In this document: one piece after another, positions 1 to 7,104 of the stretch | How positions within the stretch are numbered: position 1 is the stretch's first letter | How the letters are laid out: each line of letters starts with the position of its first letter | NCBI RefSeq assembly: GCF_902498185.1 | Contig: NZ_CABVIX010000004.1 | Location: 1-64,000 of the forward strand | Length of the DNA: 64,000 nucleotides | DNA from: Pseudomonas fluorescens | Lineage (GTDB): Bacteria; Pseudomonadota; Gammaproteobacteria; Pseudomonadales; Pseudomonadaceae | Direction: 5' to 3' | The notes under the pieces: model-generated | Told to the model about the DNA's origin: nothing | Database searches by the model: none | What the model saw: only the letters and a program-made list of their open reading frames with translations | Made by a program: the position numbers and the translations under genes

Positions 1-75
1 CTGATCAAGCAGCTCCTTTGGAAGCTTCGGCAGCTCTCGCACCGGTTGGCGCGCAGGTTTCTTTTTGGTTGGCAT
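1..75 (-). CDS. IS256-family transposase, N-terminal fragment at window edge
   Basis: The minus strand encodes 25 residues starting MPTKKKPARQPVRELPKLP and running off the left edge. This lysine/proline-rich start followed by PKLPKELLDQ matches the N-terminus I know from Pseudomonas IS256-family (mutator-type, DDE) transposases. The catalytic core lies outside the window, so intactness cannot be judged. The terminal-repeat-like sequence about 30-50 bp upstream of the start supports the call. It would catalyse cut-and-paste or copy-out transposition of its own element. Confidence 0.72.
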   Translation of the reverse strand, partial: MPTKKKPARQPVRELPKLPKELLDQ

Positions 76-128
76 ACATGCACCTCTTACTCATGTTATG
101 CCCGAACACAAAATTTCTGACACCCCCC
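1..128 (-). mobile_element. Right part of an IS256-like insertion sequence, truncated by the window edge
   Basis: The transposase start at 75 is preceded (minus strand) by a leader ending in a run of six C on the plus strand at 123-128. Read outward, the end is GGGGGGTGTCAGAAATTTTG and then TGTTCGGGC. This resembles the terminal inverted repeat of Pseudomonas IS256-family elements. The exact end is uncertain by a few bases within the G run. The partner repeat and the target-site duplication lie outside or cannot be checked here. Confidence 0.6.
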
Positions 129-290
129 AAAAGTAACCAAAACCGCTGCCCCTCCATGGGCCCTACGCTGCGCTCCGGGTCCCCTCCCTCCGGTGCCGCT
201 CCGGGGCTGCGCGGCCCTGCTCGCGCCTTTGGCTTCGCCAAAGGTAGGCTGCGCCTACGCCCCTCCACGACACCTCCGCTCGGCCTGCTG

Positions 291-332
291 GAAAGGGGCG
301 GTAGATCAAGATCAAAAGCCAGATCAAAAGCC
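291..332 (+). repeat. Left arm of a 42-nt inverted repeat
   Basis: The reverse complement of 1393-1434 matches this stretch at 39 of 42 positions. The arm begins GGAAAGGGGCGGTAGATCAA and contains the internal motif GATCAAAAGCC-AGATCAAAAGC. The two arms enclose about 1.06 kb holding two small DUF3077-type genes and two hairpins. Confidence 0.85.
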
Positions 333-474
333 TACAGGACCAGCGGATTCAGGGTATAGCGCGGCAGCCACTCACCTAACTTCTCACTTTCCTTATTCCT
401 TGTAGTCCATTTCCCAAGCATACTTTGCACGCCTGAAAAGCGTTGCGATGTAGTTTGTACAGGTCTAGTCTCGA

Positions 475-500
475 CCGGTCGCTGAAGCATCAGCGGCCGG
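475..500. other. 11-bp hairpin upstream of the small-gene pocket
   Basis: CCGGTCGCTGA, loop AGCA, TCAGCGGCCGG pair over 11 bp with a single T-G wobble. There is no U tract after it, so it is not a classical terminator. It may be a leader-RNA stem or a REP-like unit. Confidence 0.6.
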
Positions 501-575
501 ATTTAGCAGTCCGTACTCACTCAGGCATTCAATGCTTACCTTGCCCCCTGTCGATCTTCGACAGTGGTGATTCAT

Positions 576-653
576 GGTGGCTGTATGCGGGGCACCTTCG
601 GGTGCGCCGGGTGCCTGACTTGCCGGTCTGCTAACCCGCGTACAGCTGCCACC
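576..653 (+). ncRNA. Candidate structured leader RNA ahead of a DUF3077-type gene
   Basis: GGTGGCTGTA (576-585) can pair with TACA...GCCACC (641-653) as a closing stem with a GCT bulge. Inside it is a hairpin GGCACC-TTCG-GGTGC-G-CC with a UUCG tetraloop (about 591-608) and a further GC-rich arm around 613-640. I recall similar 'GGTGGCTGTA ... TACAGCTGCCACC' elements repeatedly upstream of small Pseudomonas genes of this type, but I cannot name an Rfam family. It could be a cis-regulator or a small RNA. Function is unknown. Confidence 0.45.
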
Positions 654-705
654 CTTCGTTTAGCAGCGTGGCCTGGCAGCTTAACCCTCGTCAGGACAAG
701 CAAAC

Positions 706-933
706 ATGCTCAAGATCGTCCCCGATCCACCGCATCACAACAACCACTCTCTCGAAGATATCCTCGTCTCGACCTCGGAGTACCTGGCCTGCGCCATGAC
801 CATAGCGCAGAACACGGTGATGCTCTACGCCGACCCTGCGGGCCAGACCATGACTTTGACCACGATGCACGAGATCGACCGAGCCCACGCACTGGTCGAG
901 ATGGCATTGAGCAAAGTGCAGGCGCGGCACTGA
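706..933 (+). CDS. Small DUF3077/DUF6124-like protein (75 aa)
   Basis: The 75-aa product starts MLKIVPDPPHHNNHSLEDIL, the characteristic 'KIVPDPP' opening of a family of small Pseudomonas-specific proteins annotated as DUF3077 or DUF6124. The rest is predicted helical (YLACAMTIAQNTVML, then EIDRAHALVEMALSKVQARH). There is no signal peptide or membrane segment. A weak AGGA lies 10-13 nt before the ATG. It sits between a structured leader-like element and a second, broken family member at 979, and the two would be co-transcribed. No molecular function is known for the family. Confidence 0.7.
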   Translation: MLKIVPDPPHHNNHSLEDILVSTSEYLACAMTIAQNTVMLYADPAGQTMTLTTMHEIDRAHALVEMALSKVQARH

Positions 934-978
934 CCCCTTGCCGAAACCACGCAGATCTGTGCAAACCTGGAGATCGAG

Positions 979-1260
979 ATGAGCAATGTAAAACACCTGT
1001 AAACTACTGGAATCGACTCGTTTGGCGAAGGAATCGGCGGCCGTATCGCGGATCGCCTGTTCAAGGTCACGCCGGGACATGATGCTGAGTACGCCCTCGA
1101 ACAGGCCTCGGTGCTGATCGACTGTGTATACCGGATGACCCTGCAGTCCGGGGTCGAACGGGACGACACGCGGGTCTGGGGCGCGCATTACCTGAGCGGC
1201 ATGGCAAAGGCATTGGTCGAGGATATAACCCACGGAATGATGACCGGGCCGGTGCGGTAG
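979..1260 (+). pseudogene. DUF3077-type gene with an in-frame stop at codon 8
   Basis: From ATG 979, preceded by GGAG, the frame reads MSNVKHL, then TAA at 1000-1002. It then continues uninterrupted to TAG at 1258: TTGIDSFGEGIGGRIADRLF, KVTPGHDAEYALEQASVL, down to EDITHGMMTGPVR. The downstream part has the DUF3077 look ('KVTPG...ALEQAS.L.DC') and a normal length. No ATG, GTG or TTG start with a ribosome binding site follows the stop near the N-terminus; the first in-frame ATG is at 1135. The simplest reading is a nonsense mutation in an otherwise intact gene. A sequencing error or programmed readthrough is less likely. Confidence 0.65.
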
Positions 1261-1335
1261 CGGGCAGCTGTTATCGTGGGGCGTCAGGCACATGCGATGC
1301 AGGTTAGGGCCCTTCCGGGCTAGATCTGAAGTCCC

Positions 1336-1390
1336 GGCAAAAGACGCGCTTCTACATCGAAGCGCGTCGCAATGAAAATCTGCTTTTGCC
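1336..1390 (-). terminator. Hairpin downstream of the AI-2E exporter gene, probable terminator
   Basis: GACGCGCTTC (1343-1352), loop TACATC, GAAGCGCGTC (1359-1368) is a perfect 10-bp stem. On the minus strand it is followed by TTTTGCC, which fits termination of the operon ending at 1442. GGCAAAA (1336-1342) and TTTTGCC (1384-1390) add an outer complementary pair. Confidence 0.55.
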
Positions 1391-1392
1391 CC

Positions 1393-1434
1393 GCTCTTGA
1401 TCCGGCTCTTGATCTTGATCTACCGCCCCTTTCC
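1393..1434 (-). repeat. Right arm of the 42-nt inverted repeat
   Basis: This is the reverse complement of 291-332 with three mismatches. It lies just outside the stop codon of the AI-2E exporter gene at 1442, so the two arms exactly bracket the small-gene pocket. Confidence 0.85.
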
Positions 1435-1441
1435 CGCCCGA

Positions 1442-2491
1442 TCAAGCCCCCGACGGCGGCACCGTACTCCGACTCCAATCCAGCAACAGACTGTAGGCCA
1501 CTGCAAGCAACGTAGGGCCAATGAAGAGCCCGATAAAGCCAAACGCCAGCAACCCGCCAAACACCCCCAGCAGCACGATCACCAGCGGCAGGTTGCCGCC
1601 CCGGCTGATCAGGTAAGGCTTGAGCACATTGTCGACGCCACTGATGATGAAAGTACCCCAGATCCCGAGGAACACGGCCATGCCGTAGTCACCTTTCCAC
1701 ACCAGCCAGGCGGTGGCCGGTACCCACGCCAGCGGCGGGCCCATGGGGATCAGGCTGAGCATGAAGGTCACGATCCCCAGCACCAACGCGCCGGGCACGC
1801 CAGCAATCAGGAAACCGATCAGTGCGAGCACTGCCTGGGCTGCCGCTGTACCGATCACACCATTGACCACACGCTGGACCGTTCCCGCGACCAGGTCCAG
1901 GTAATACCCGGCACGGTCACCAATCAACCGCTGCAGCAGCCGCAGCACGAAGGCCGCCAGACGCGGACCGTCACGATAGAAGAAGAACACGAAGACCAGG
2001 CTCAGGGTCAATTCCAGCATCCCGCCGCCGATCTGAGCACTGCGCGCCAGCAGCCAGTTACCCACCTGCCCGAAGTAAGGCTTGATGGATGCCAGGAAGG
2101 CCGAGCCTTGCTGGTCAAGCGTGTCCCATATCCCAACGAGCCGTCCGCCCACGAGTGGAATACCGCCCAGCCATTCAGGCGCATCGGGAAAGCCATCGAC
2201 CTGTACATCGCGCACAAACGCGGTGGCGTCGCGGACGTGGTCGGCCAGGTTGAAACCCAGCCACACCAGTGGCAAGGCGACCAGCAGGAACCAGAGACCG
2301 GTCAGCAGCCCTGCGGCCAGGCCTTCACGACCACCCAGAGCCCGCGTCAGCACACGCATCAGCGGCCAGCTGGCAAAGGCCAGGATCGCTCCCCAGAGCA
2401 GCGCCGAGATGAACGGCGCCATCACCCAGAGGCCGGCGCCCAGCAGCGCCAGCAACATGATCTGCACGAGCAGGCGATCGTTATTGACCAT
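1442..2491 (-). CDS. AI-2E family (YdiK-type) transporter
   Basis: The product is a 349-aa polytopic inner-membrane protein of the AI-2E/PerM family, putative exporters with mostly unknown substrates. It has an N-terminal pair of hydrophobic segments (LLALLGAGLWVMAPFISALL), a soluble central loop (about residues 85-150), and a C-terminal block of membrane helices with the family-type GVDNVLKPYLI and GLFIGPTLLAVAYSLL segments. The ATG at 2491 (MVNNDRLL) is preferred over the GTG four codons upstream because that GTG abuts the upstream stop. It is the last gene of the minus-strand run from gpsA and starts 13 bp after the DUF4892 gene, suggesting translational coupling. The quorum-signal link is only the family name. 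Confidence 0.88.
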   Translation of the reverse strand: MVNNDRLLVQIMLLALLGAGLWVMAPFISALLWGAILAFASWPLMRVLTRALGGREGLAAGLLTGLWFLLVALPLVWLGFNLADHVRDATAFVRDVQVDGFPDAPEWLGGIPLVGGRLVGIWDTLDQQGSAFLASIKPYFGQVGNWLLARSAQIGGGMLELTLSLVFVFFFYRDGPRLAAFVLRLLQRLIGDRAGYYLDLVAGTVQRVVNGVIGTAAAQAVLALIGFLIAGVPGALVLGIVTFMLSLIPMGPPLAWVPATAWLVWKGDYGMAVFLGIWGTFIISGVDNVLKPYLISRGGNLPLVIVLLGVFGGLLAFGFIGLFIGPTLLAVAYSLLLDWSRSTVPPSGA

Positions 2492-2503
2492 GAGCAGCCC
2501 CAC

Positions 2504-3295
2504 TCAACGGATGAGTTCCAGGTGCAGCCCTTCGGTGGGTGACGTGCCGACTTCCAGGCGAGAACCCCTCACGCCAGCCCCTACCAGCTGCTCCCGCCAA
2601 GACTCTGCCTGGGCACCGCTGAGGCTGGCGCGCAGCGTGCTGTCCAGGTTCAGGCTGCGCCCCAGCAGGGTGACCCACTCCTCCTGCGGCTGCGCGAGGT
2701 CCGGATAATCGAGCTTGCCGGTGTCGCGCAATTCGCGCAGCACGGTCGCCGCCGTGGGCAGCAATGTGCCCAACGGGGTGCTGGCGACAAACTCCTCGAC
2801 ATGCAGGTAAGCGCGTTTGTTGCCCCGCGTAACACTGTAGAGCGACACCAGGGTGTTGTTCTGTTCAGCGCTGCGGCGCAGCAGGATAAACGCCTGCTGC
2901 TCGTCCCCGCCATTGAGGCGGGCGTTCTTGAACACCTCGTTGGCCCACAGGCTGGCCTCGCCGCAATCGCGGCCCTGGCACCAGAACAGCGGATACCCAC
3001 CGTCCTTCTGCAACGCCTCGCGTGCATGGGTAAAAGCTTCGCGCGCGGTCCGCTCGGGCGGCAGCTCGTAGGTGACGGAGCTTACCTGACCGCGGCTCTC
3101 GACTTTGTTTTCCACCCGCAGGCGATTGCCGATCTTGCGCAAGGATCCCAGGGGATAGATACGCTCCTGCTCGACCGCGGGGCGTTCATCCACCACCTTG
3201 GCATCCTGAGGCGCGGGCAAGGGCGCCGCCCAGAGCAGCGGGCTGACGAGGCAAAGGCAGCCGGCCAGGGTGGTGCGGATCGATCGTGTAGTCAT
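2504..3295 (-). CDS. DUF4892 domain-containing secreted protein
   Basis: The 263-aa protein has a signal peptide (MTTRSIRTTLAGCLCLVSPLLWAAPLPAP). The body is a DUF4892-type domain with the pair FWCQGRDCGEASLWANEVF (two cysteines, probably a disulfide), and a C-terminal OmpA-like stretch (TLLPTAATVLRELRDTGKLD...). It is expected in the periplasm or loosely at the outer membrane. The start at 3295 is chosen because it begins a clean signal peptide; the longer reading upstream is not plausible. It lies between an alpha/beta hydrolase and the AI-2E exporter in one minus-strand run. Function is not known. Confidence 0.82.
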   Translation of the reverse strand: MTTRSIRTTLAGCLCLVSPLLWAAPLPAPQDAKVVDERPAVEQERIYPLGSLRKIGNRLRVENKVESRGQVSSVTYELPPERTAREAFTHAREALQKDGGYPLFWCQGRDCGEASLWANEVFKNARLNGGDEQQAFILLRRSAEQNNTLVSLYSVTRGNKRAYLHVEEFVASTPLGTLLPTAATVLRELRDTGKLDYPDLAQPQEEWVTLLGRSLNLDSTLRASLSGAQAESWREQLVGAGVRGSRLEVGTSPTEGLHLELIR

Positions 3296-3402
3296 CGGGT
3301 ACCCACGTCGCAGGGTGCGCAAAGGGTAAAAGCGGTGTCTGGCATGTTCATTGGTTGTCTCCCTGTTCAACCCGCCAAGCCTCGGCACTTGCCCGCCGCA
3401 AG

Positions 3403-4257
3403 TCAAGGAAAGCCAAAGAAGCGATTGAAACAGTCTGCAACAAGGGTTGCGCCTTCCTCGTCATTCAGATGCAGGTGGTGGCCGCCGGGCAGTGTCTCGA
3501 ACTCAAAGGGTAGCTGTTCGAGCAGGCTTGTGTGGCGCGCGAGCATGCCATCGCGGGCCACCACCAGGCGAGCTGGACAACTGATCCGGCGCACGAACGC
3601 CATGGCCTGGTCCTGGTCCAGGCGAGTTGGCGATGGCAGGGTCAGGCGGCTATCACTGCGCCAGCTGTAGCCACCCGGCACTGGCATCAGGCCGCGGCGG
3701 GCAAGCAGCTCTGCCGCATCACGACTGACTGCGACCATACCCTTCATGCGCGCCTGGATACCGTCTTCAAGGGAGCCGTAGACTGTCTTGCGCTTGGTTT
3801 CCAGCCGCAGCTGCGCTGCCAGCGCCATGCCCATGCGCTCGGCGGCGTCCTGTGGGCCGCTGAAAGGCGGCAGGACCCCGTCGATCAAGGCCAGGTGACT
3901 GACACGATCGGGCAAGGCGCCCGCCAGCAGCACCGAGACAATCGCGCCCAGGGAGTGGCCAAGCAGGGCGAATCGTCGCCAGCCAAGCTGCTCGGCGACC
4001 CGCAGCACGTCATGCACATAGTCGGCCGGTGCATAGCCTGCGCCGGCCGGACGATGCTCGGAATAACCATGGCCGGCCAGGTCGAGTGCGACGATACGCA
4101 GGCCTCTGAGACGCGGCGCCAGGCGCGCAAAGCTGTTGGCATTGTCCAGCCAGCCGTGCAGCGCGATGACCGGAAGACCGTCGGTGGGACCGAACAAGTG
4201 AGCAGCCAGCTCGATATGCCCAAGGCTCAGTCGCACTTCCTCGACCTGAGCGCTCAT
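3403..4257 (-). CDS. Alpha/beta-fold hydrolase
   Basis: The 284-aa cytoplasmic hydrolase has the oxyanion-hole motif ALHGWLDN (about residues 32-39), the nucleophile elbow GHSLG (about 98-102), LIDGVLPP after the following strand, and the late catalytic histidine in GGHHLHL. It has no signal peptide. The start ATG overlaps the stop of the upstream hydrolase gene by 4 nt (ATGA), indicating translational coupling. The substrate is not evident; esterase or haloalkane-dehalogenase-like folds share these motifs. The two neighbouring hydrolases are not close paralogues. Confidence 0.88.
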   Translation of the reverse strand: MSAQVEEVRLSLGHIELAAHLFGPTDGLPVIALHGWLDNANSFARLAPRLRGLRIVALDLAGHGYSEHRPAGAGYAPADYVHDVLRVAEQLGWRRFALLGHSLGAIVSVLLAGALPDRVSHLALIDGVLPPFSGPQDAAERMGMALAAQLRLETKRKTVYGSLEDGIQARMKGMVAVSRDAAELLARRGLMPVPGGYSWRSDSRLTLPSPTRLDQDQAMAFVRRISCPARLVVARDGMLARHTSLLEQLPFEFETLPGGHHLHLNDEEGATLVADCFNRFFGFP

Positions 4258-5042
4258 GCCAGGCTCCAGCGATCGAACAGGCCCTTGATCAGGCTGGCCG
4301 TATCGGTCGGCCGCTCCAGCGGGAACATGTGTCCGCCGGGGAGGCTATGGTACTCACCCCCGGGAATGCCGCGTACCGCATAGGCATGGTGCCGACGGAC
4401 CACCCGGCTTTCGCTGCCGCGTACCATGGCCAGAGGCACTTCAAGCTTGCGCACCGCACCCGGCCGGGTGTGCGGCAGGCTGCGGTAGATGCTGATTTCG
4501 GTGGCTGGATCGAAGCGCAGGCGCAGGCCCTCGTCGGCGGGCTGCAAGCCATGCTCCAGGTAGTCTTCCAGGCACTCTGGATCAAAATGACGGAAAAGTG
4601 TCCTGCCGGCGAAATACTCCCGGGCGGCGTCACGGTCGGCAAACGCCTCGCGCCGCCCGAGCGTACGCCCGGCGGGGGTGATGCGGTCGATGAAACCCCA
4701 GCGCTTGGCCGCGCGAATCAGCCACTGGTCGGTAGCGGTGAGCACGGGCGAGTCGAGCATCACCACCCCGCGGTAATACCCCGGGCAGCGCATGGCGGCA
4801 TGCAGGTGCAGCACACCGCCCAGCGAATGACCGACACCCCAGACCGGACCGTCCTGCAAGGCCAGGTGGTGGAGCAGTTCATCGACCAGGTTCTGCCAGT
4901 TGTCATCGACCGGAAAACGCGGGTCGTGGGCATGCTGCGGCAGGTGGCAGACCCGGTAGTCGGGCGCCAGGGCCGCGAAGAGTTTGCCATAGGTCGCCGA
5001 AGGAAAACCGTTGGCATGGGCGAAGAAGATCGGCTGCGACAT
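4254..5042 (-). CDS. Alpha/beta hydrolase (second of the pair)
   Basis: The 262-aa protein starts MSQPIFFAHANGFPSATY. It has the HANGFP oxyanion-hole segment that characterises one Pseudomonas hydrolase group, the nucleophile GHSLGG, and the terminal histidine in LPGGHMFPLERP. It is cytoplasmic, with no signal peptide. The ATG at 5042 is used because homologues start at MSQP and upstream codons are not conserved-looking. It overlaps the next gene by 4 nt and follows sixA by about 90 bp in the same operon. The substrate is unknown. Confidence 0.87.
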   Translation of the reverse strand: MSQPIFFAHANGFPSATYGKLFAALAPDYRVCHLPQHAHDPRFPVDDNWQNLVDELLHHLALQDGPVWGVGHSLGGVLHLHAAMRCPGYYRGVVMLDSPVLTATDQWLIRAAKRWGFIDRITPAGRTLGRREAFADRDAAREYFAGRTLFRHFDPECLEDYLEHGLQPADEGLRLRFDPATEISIYRSLPHTRPGAVRKLEVPLAMVRGSESRVVRRHHAYAVRGIPGGEYHSLPGGHMFPLERPTDTASLIKGLFDRWSLA

Positions 5043-5134
5043 GACGACGATTCCCGGGTTGAGTGATGGCCCATTGTCGACATGACGCGCGGCACGGGCA
5101 ATGTACGGATAGGCCATCGACAAGGGCGATCAGG

Positions 5135-5590
5135 TCAAGCGGCGTGCAGGCCCGACAGAGTCATCAATCCCGCAAGCGGCCAGTCGCCCTCGAGCTCGGC
5201 CAGGCTGGCAGTGCTCATCGGCGCGGGCGCCTGGTAATGACCGTGCTCCAGCAAGCCCACCAGGGCGCCCACCAGAGGCTGGTGGCTGACCAGCAACACG
5301 TGCTCCAGCCCCAGTTGGTCCAGCTCGGCAATGACCTGTTGAGGATCGTTGTCAGGCGTCAGCCAGGGCACGGTGCGCACCGGATCGGCGAAACCCAGCG
5401 CACCCTGCACGAGCGCGGCGGTCTGCTGCGCGCGTACGTAGGGACTGGCGATGATCACTTGCAATGGCTCGCCAAGCAGGCGCGCCGCGCTGCGCAGCAC
5501 CTGTTCGCGCCCGTGGGTGGTCAGGCGCCGCTCGGCGTCGCTGTTGGCACGCGGTTCGGCCTCGCCGTGGCGCAGCACCCAGAGCTTCAC
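5135..5590 (-). CDS. sixA: Phosphohistidine phosphatase SixA
   Basis: The 151-aa histidine-phosphatase-superfamily protein has the catalytic RHGE motif at residues 7-10 (His8 nucleophile) and the second histidine in VSHQP. SixA removes phosphate from phosphohistidine on Hpt domains or PTS proteins in E. coli. The length and the compact single domain match SixA rather than phosphoglycerate mutase. The start overlaps the stop of the DUF4389 gene by 4 nt. A hybrid kinase that signals through phosphohistidine transfer is encoded 4.5 kb away, but a link is speculation. Confidence 0.88.
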   Translation of the reverse strand: MKLWVLRHGEAEPRANSDAERRLTTHGREQVLRSAARLLGEPLQVIIASPYVRAQQTAALVQGALGFADPVRTVPWLTPDNDPQQVIAELDQLGLEHVLLVSHQPLVGALVGLLEHGHYQAPAPMSTASLAELEGDWPLAGLMTLSGLHAA

Positions 5591-5934
5591 AGCTTGGGTT
5601 CCTCGTCACGTACCGGGTGCGGCGCCGGGGCGACACTGTGCGCCAGCTCACCTTCAGGCGCGCGCGGAGCCGGCCAATCCGCGAAAGGCCAGGGCTTCTG
5701 GTCGCTGTGGAAGGTGCCGAAACGGCCGATCTGGGCCAGAAACTGACTCAGGCTGTCGCCAAAGTTCATCAGGCTCAGGCTCGGCGCGCCGTAGATCAAG
5801 CGGTAGATGAGTTGCACCAGCACCAGGCCGGCCAGCAAAAGCTCGGCCAGTTGCCAGATCACCAGAAACACCAGCATCCACAGCACGCGCAGGATAATCG
5901 ATTCGCGCTGGGCACGGTTTGGGGCATCGTTCAT
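5587..5934 (-). CDS. DUF4389 membrane protein
   Basis: The 115-aa inner-membrane protein has two adjacent hydrophobic segments (ILRVLWMLVFLVIWQLAELL and LLAGLVLVQLIYRLIYG). A LMNFGDSLSQFLAQIGRFGTF motif typical of DUF4389 follows, then a charged/proline-rich cytoplasmic tail with PWPFADWP. It lies 15 bp downstream of gpsA and overlaps sixA, so it belongs to the gpsA operon. No function is known. Confidence 0.85.
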   Translation of the reverse strand: MNDAPNRAQRESIILRVLWMLVFLVIWQLAELLLAGLVLVQLIYRLIYGAPSLSLMNFGDSLSQFLAQIGRFGTFHSDQKPWPFADWPAPRAPEGELAHSVAPAPHPVRDEEPKL

Positions 5935-5949
5935 GGGGCACTCCTGTAA

Positions 5950-6975
5950 TCAATTGAAATCGCTGGTGGAGATGAAGTCGATATCCGTCTTGGGTTCGGC
6001 GCGCATCAGCAGCTCGATCACCTGGTTGAGCGTGCGCCCCTCGAAGAGGATCGCATGCAGCCCCGCGACCAGCGGCATGTACACCTGCAGCTCCTGGGCC
6101 TTGGCTTTGAGCACCTTGAGCGTGTTGACCCCTTCCGCGACCTCGCCCAGGCGGTTGACCGCCTCCTCGAGACTCAATCCCTGGCCAAGCGCATAACCGA
6201 CCTGGTAGTTGCGGCTCTTGGGCGAGGAACAGGTAACGATCAGGTCCCCTACTCCGGCGAGGCCCAGGAAGGTCATGGGGTTGGCCCCCTGGCTCACCGC
6301 GAAGCGAGTCATCTCGGCCAGTGCCCGAGTGATCAGCATGCTCTTGGTGTTCTCGCCCATGCCCAGCGCCACTGCCATGCCCGCGATGATCGCGTAGACG
6401 TTTTTCAGCGCCCCGCCCAACTCGACCCCGAAGCGATCAGCGCTGGCATACACGCGGAAGGTGCGCCCATGCAGCACCGCCTGCACGCGTTGGCAGAGTT
6501 CGTCGTCCTCGCTGGCCACCACAGTCGCGGTCAGCGCATGCTCGGCAATCTCGCGGGCCAGGTTCGGGCCGGAGAGCACACCGATGCGCGCCTCAGGGGC
6601 GATTTCCTCGAGAATCTGGCTCATCAGCTTGAAGCTCTGCGCCTCGATACCCTTGGTCAGGCTTACCAGGCCCTTGCTGCGCAACAGTTCGGCATGGGGT
6701 GCAAGCACGCTGCGCAGGGCGCTGGAGGGCAAGGCGACGAAGACCAGGCTGCACGCCTGGAGAGTGGCCAGCAGGTCATTGACCGGCTCGACCATGGCCT
6801 GGAGCCTGATGCCCTTGAGGTAGCGCGGATTCTCGCGATGGGTGCGCATGGCCTCGGCCTGCACGGGATCGCGCATCCACTGCCGTACCGGGATGCCGTT
6901 TTCTGCCAGCAGGTTCGCCACGGCGGTACCGAAACTCCCGCCCCCCAGAACTGCCACAGGCTGCTGTTCAGTCAT
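5950..6975 (-). CDS. gpsA: NAD(P)+-dependent glycerol-3-phosphate dehydrogenase
   Basis: The 341-aa cytosolic enzyme reduces dihydroxyacetone phosphate to sn-glycerol-3-phosphate for phospholipid synthesis. It has the N-terminal dinucleotide-binding motif [16 protein letters not shown] (about residues 9-24), [10 protein letters not shown], and the active-site lysine segment [12 protein letters not shown]. Start [12 protein letters not shown] at 6975 gives the normal family length; the upstream extension lacks family character. It is the first gene of a minus-strand run with DUF4389, sixA and hydrolases, and is divergent from the receptor-kinase operon. The gpsA - ... - fabA-fabB order is conserved in Pseudomonas. 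Confidence 0.97.
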   Translation of the reverse strand: MTEQQPVAVLGGGSFGTAVANLLAENGIPVRQWMRDPVQAEAMRTHRENPRYLKGIRLQAMVEPVNDLLATLQACSLVFVALPSSALRSVLAPHAELLRSKGLVSLTKGIEAQSFKLMSQILEEIAPEARIGVLSGPNLAREIAEHALTATVVASEDDELCQRVQAVLHGRTFRVYASADRFGVELGGALKNVYAIIAGMAVALGMGENTKSMLITRALAEMTRFAVSQGANPMTFLGLAGVGDLIVTCSSPKSRNYQVGYALGQGLSLEEAVNRLGEVAEGVNTLKVLKAKAQELQVYMPLVAGLHAILFEGRTLNQVIELLMRAEPKTDIDFISTSDFN

Positions 6976-7104
6976 ATCCAATCCGTCAAGGCCAATAAGA
7001 AGTGGCAACTGTTGCATTATACGGAGGGAATCGGTCAGGACCAAAGGCAGAAACGCGCTGCGATGCCAGTTGCGTCACTGGCAAAAGCGGCACGGTCGTT
7101 TAAC

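Larger units (their letters stand above)
129..705. other. Gene-free stretch between the IS end and the DUF3077-like pocket
   Basis: This 577-bp stretch has no convincing gene. From 129 to about 290 it carries the GC-rich 'aagtaaccaaaaccgctgcc' type sequence that I know as a dispersed non-coding repeat in Pseudomonas genomes. It then holds one arm of a 42-nt inverted repeat (291-332), a strong 11-bp hairpin (475-500) and a structured-RNA-like element (576-653) directly ahead of the small gene at 706. ORFs here have no coding character. Confidence 0.6.

Noticed and set aside
18..405. Open frames in the IS flank and GC-rich repeat
   Set aside because: They cross the IS end and a dispersed non-coding sequence; no ribosome site or coding bias.
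1397..2542. 381-codon plus-strand frame opposite the AI-2E exporter
   Set aside because: Its product is Gln/His/Arg-rich low-complexity sequence, typical of antisense to a membrane protein gene.
6055..7104. Very long plus-strand frame running through the gpsA region into the TonB receptor
   Set aside because: The part before 7105 is the antisense of gpsA and its upstream region. High GC keeps the antisense frame open. The receptor proper starts near 7105-7138.
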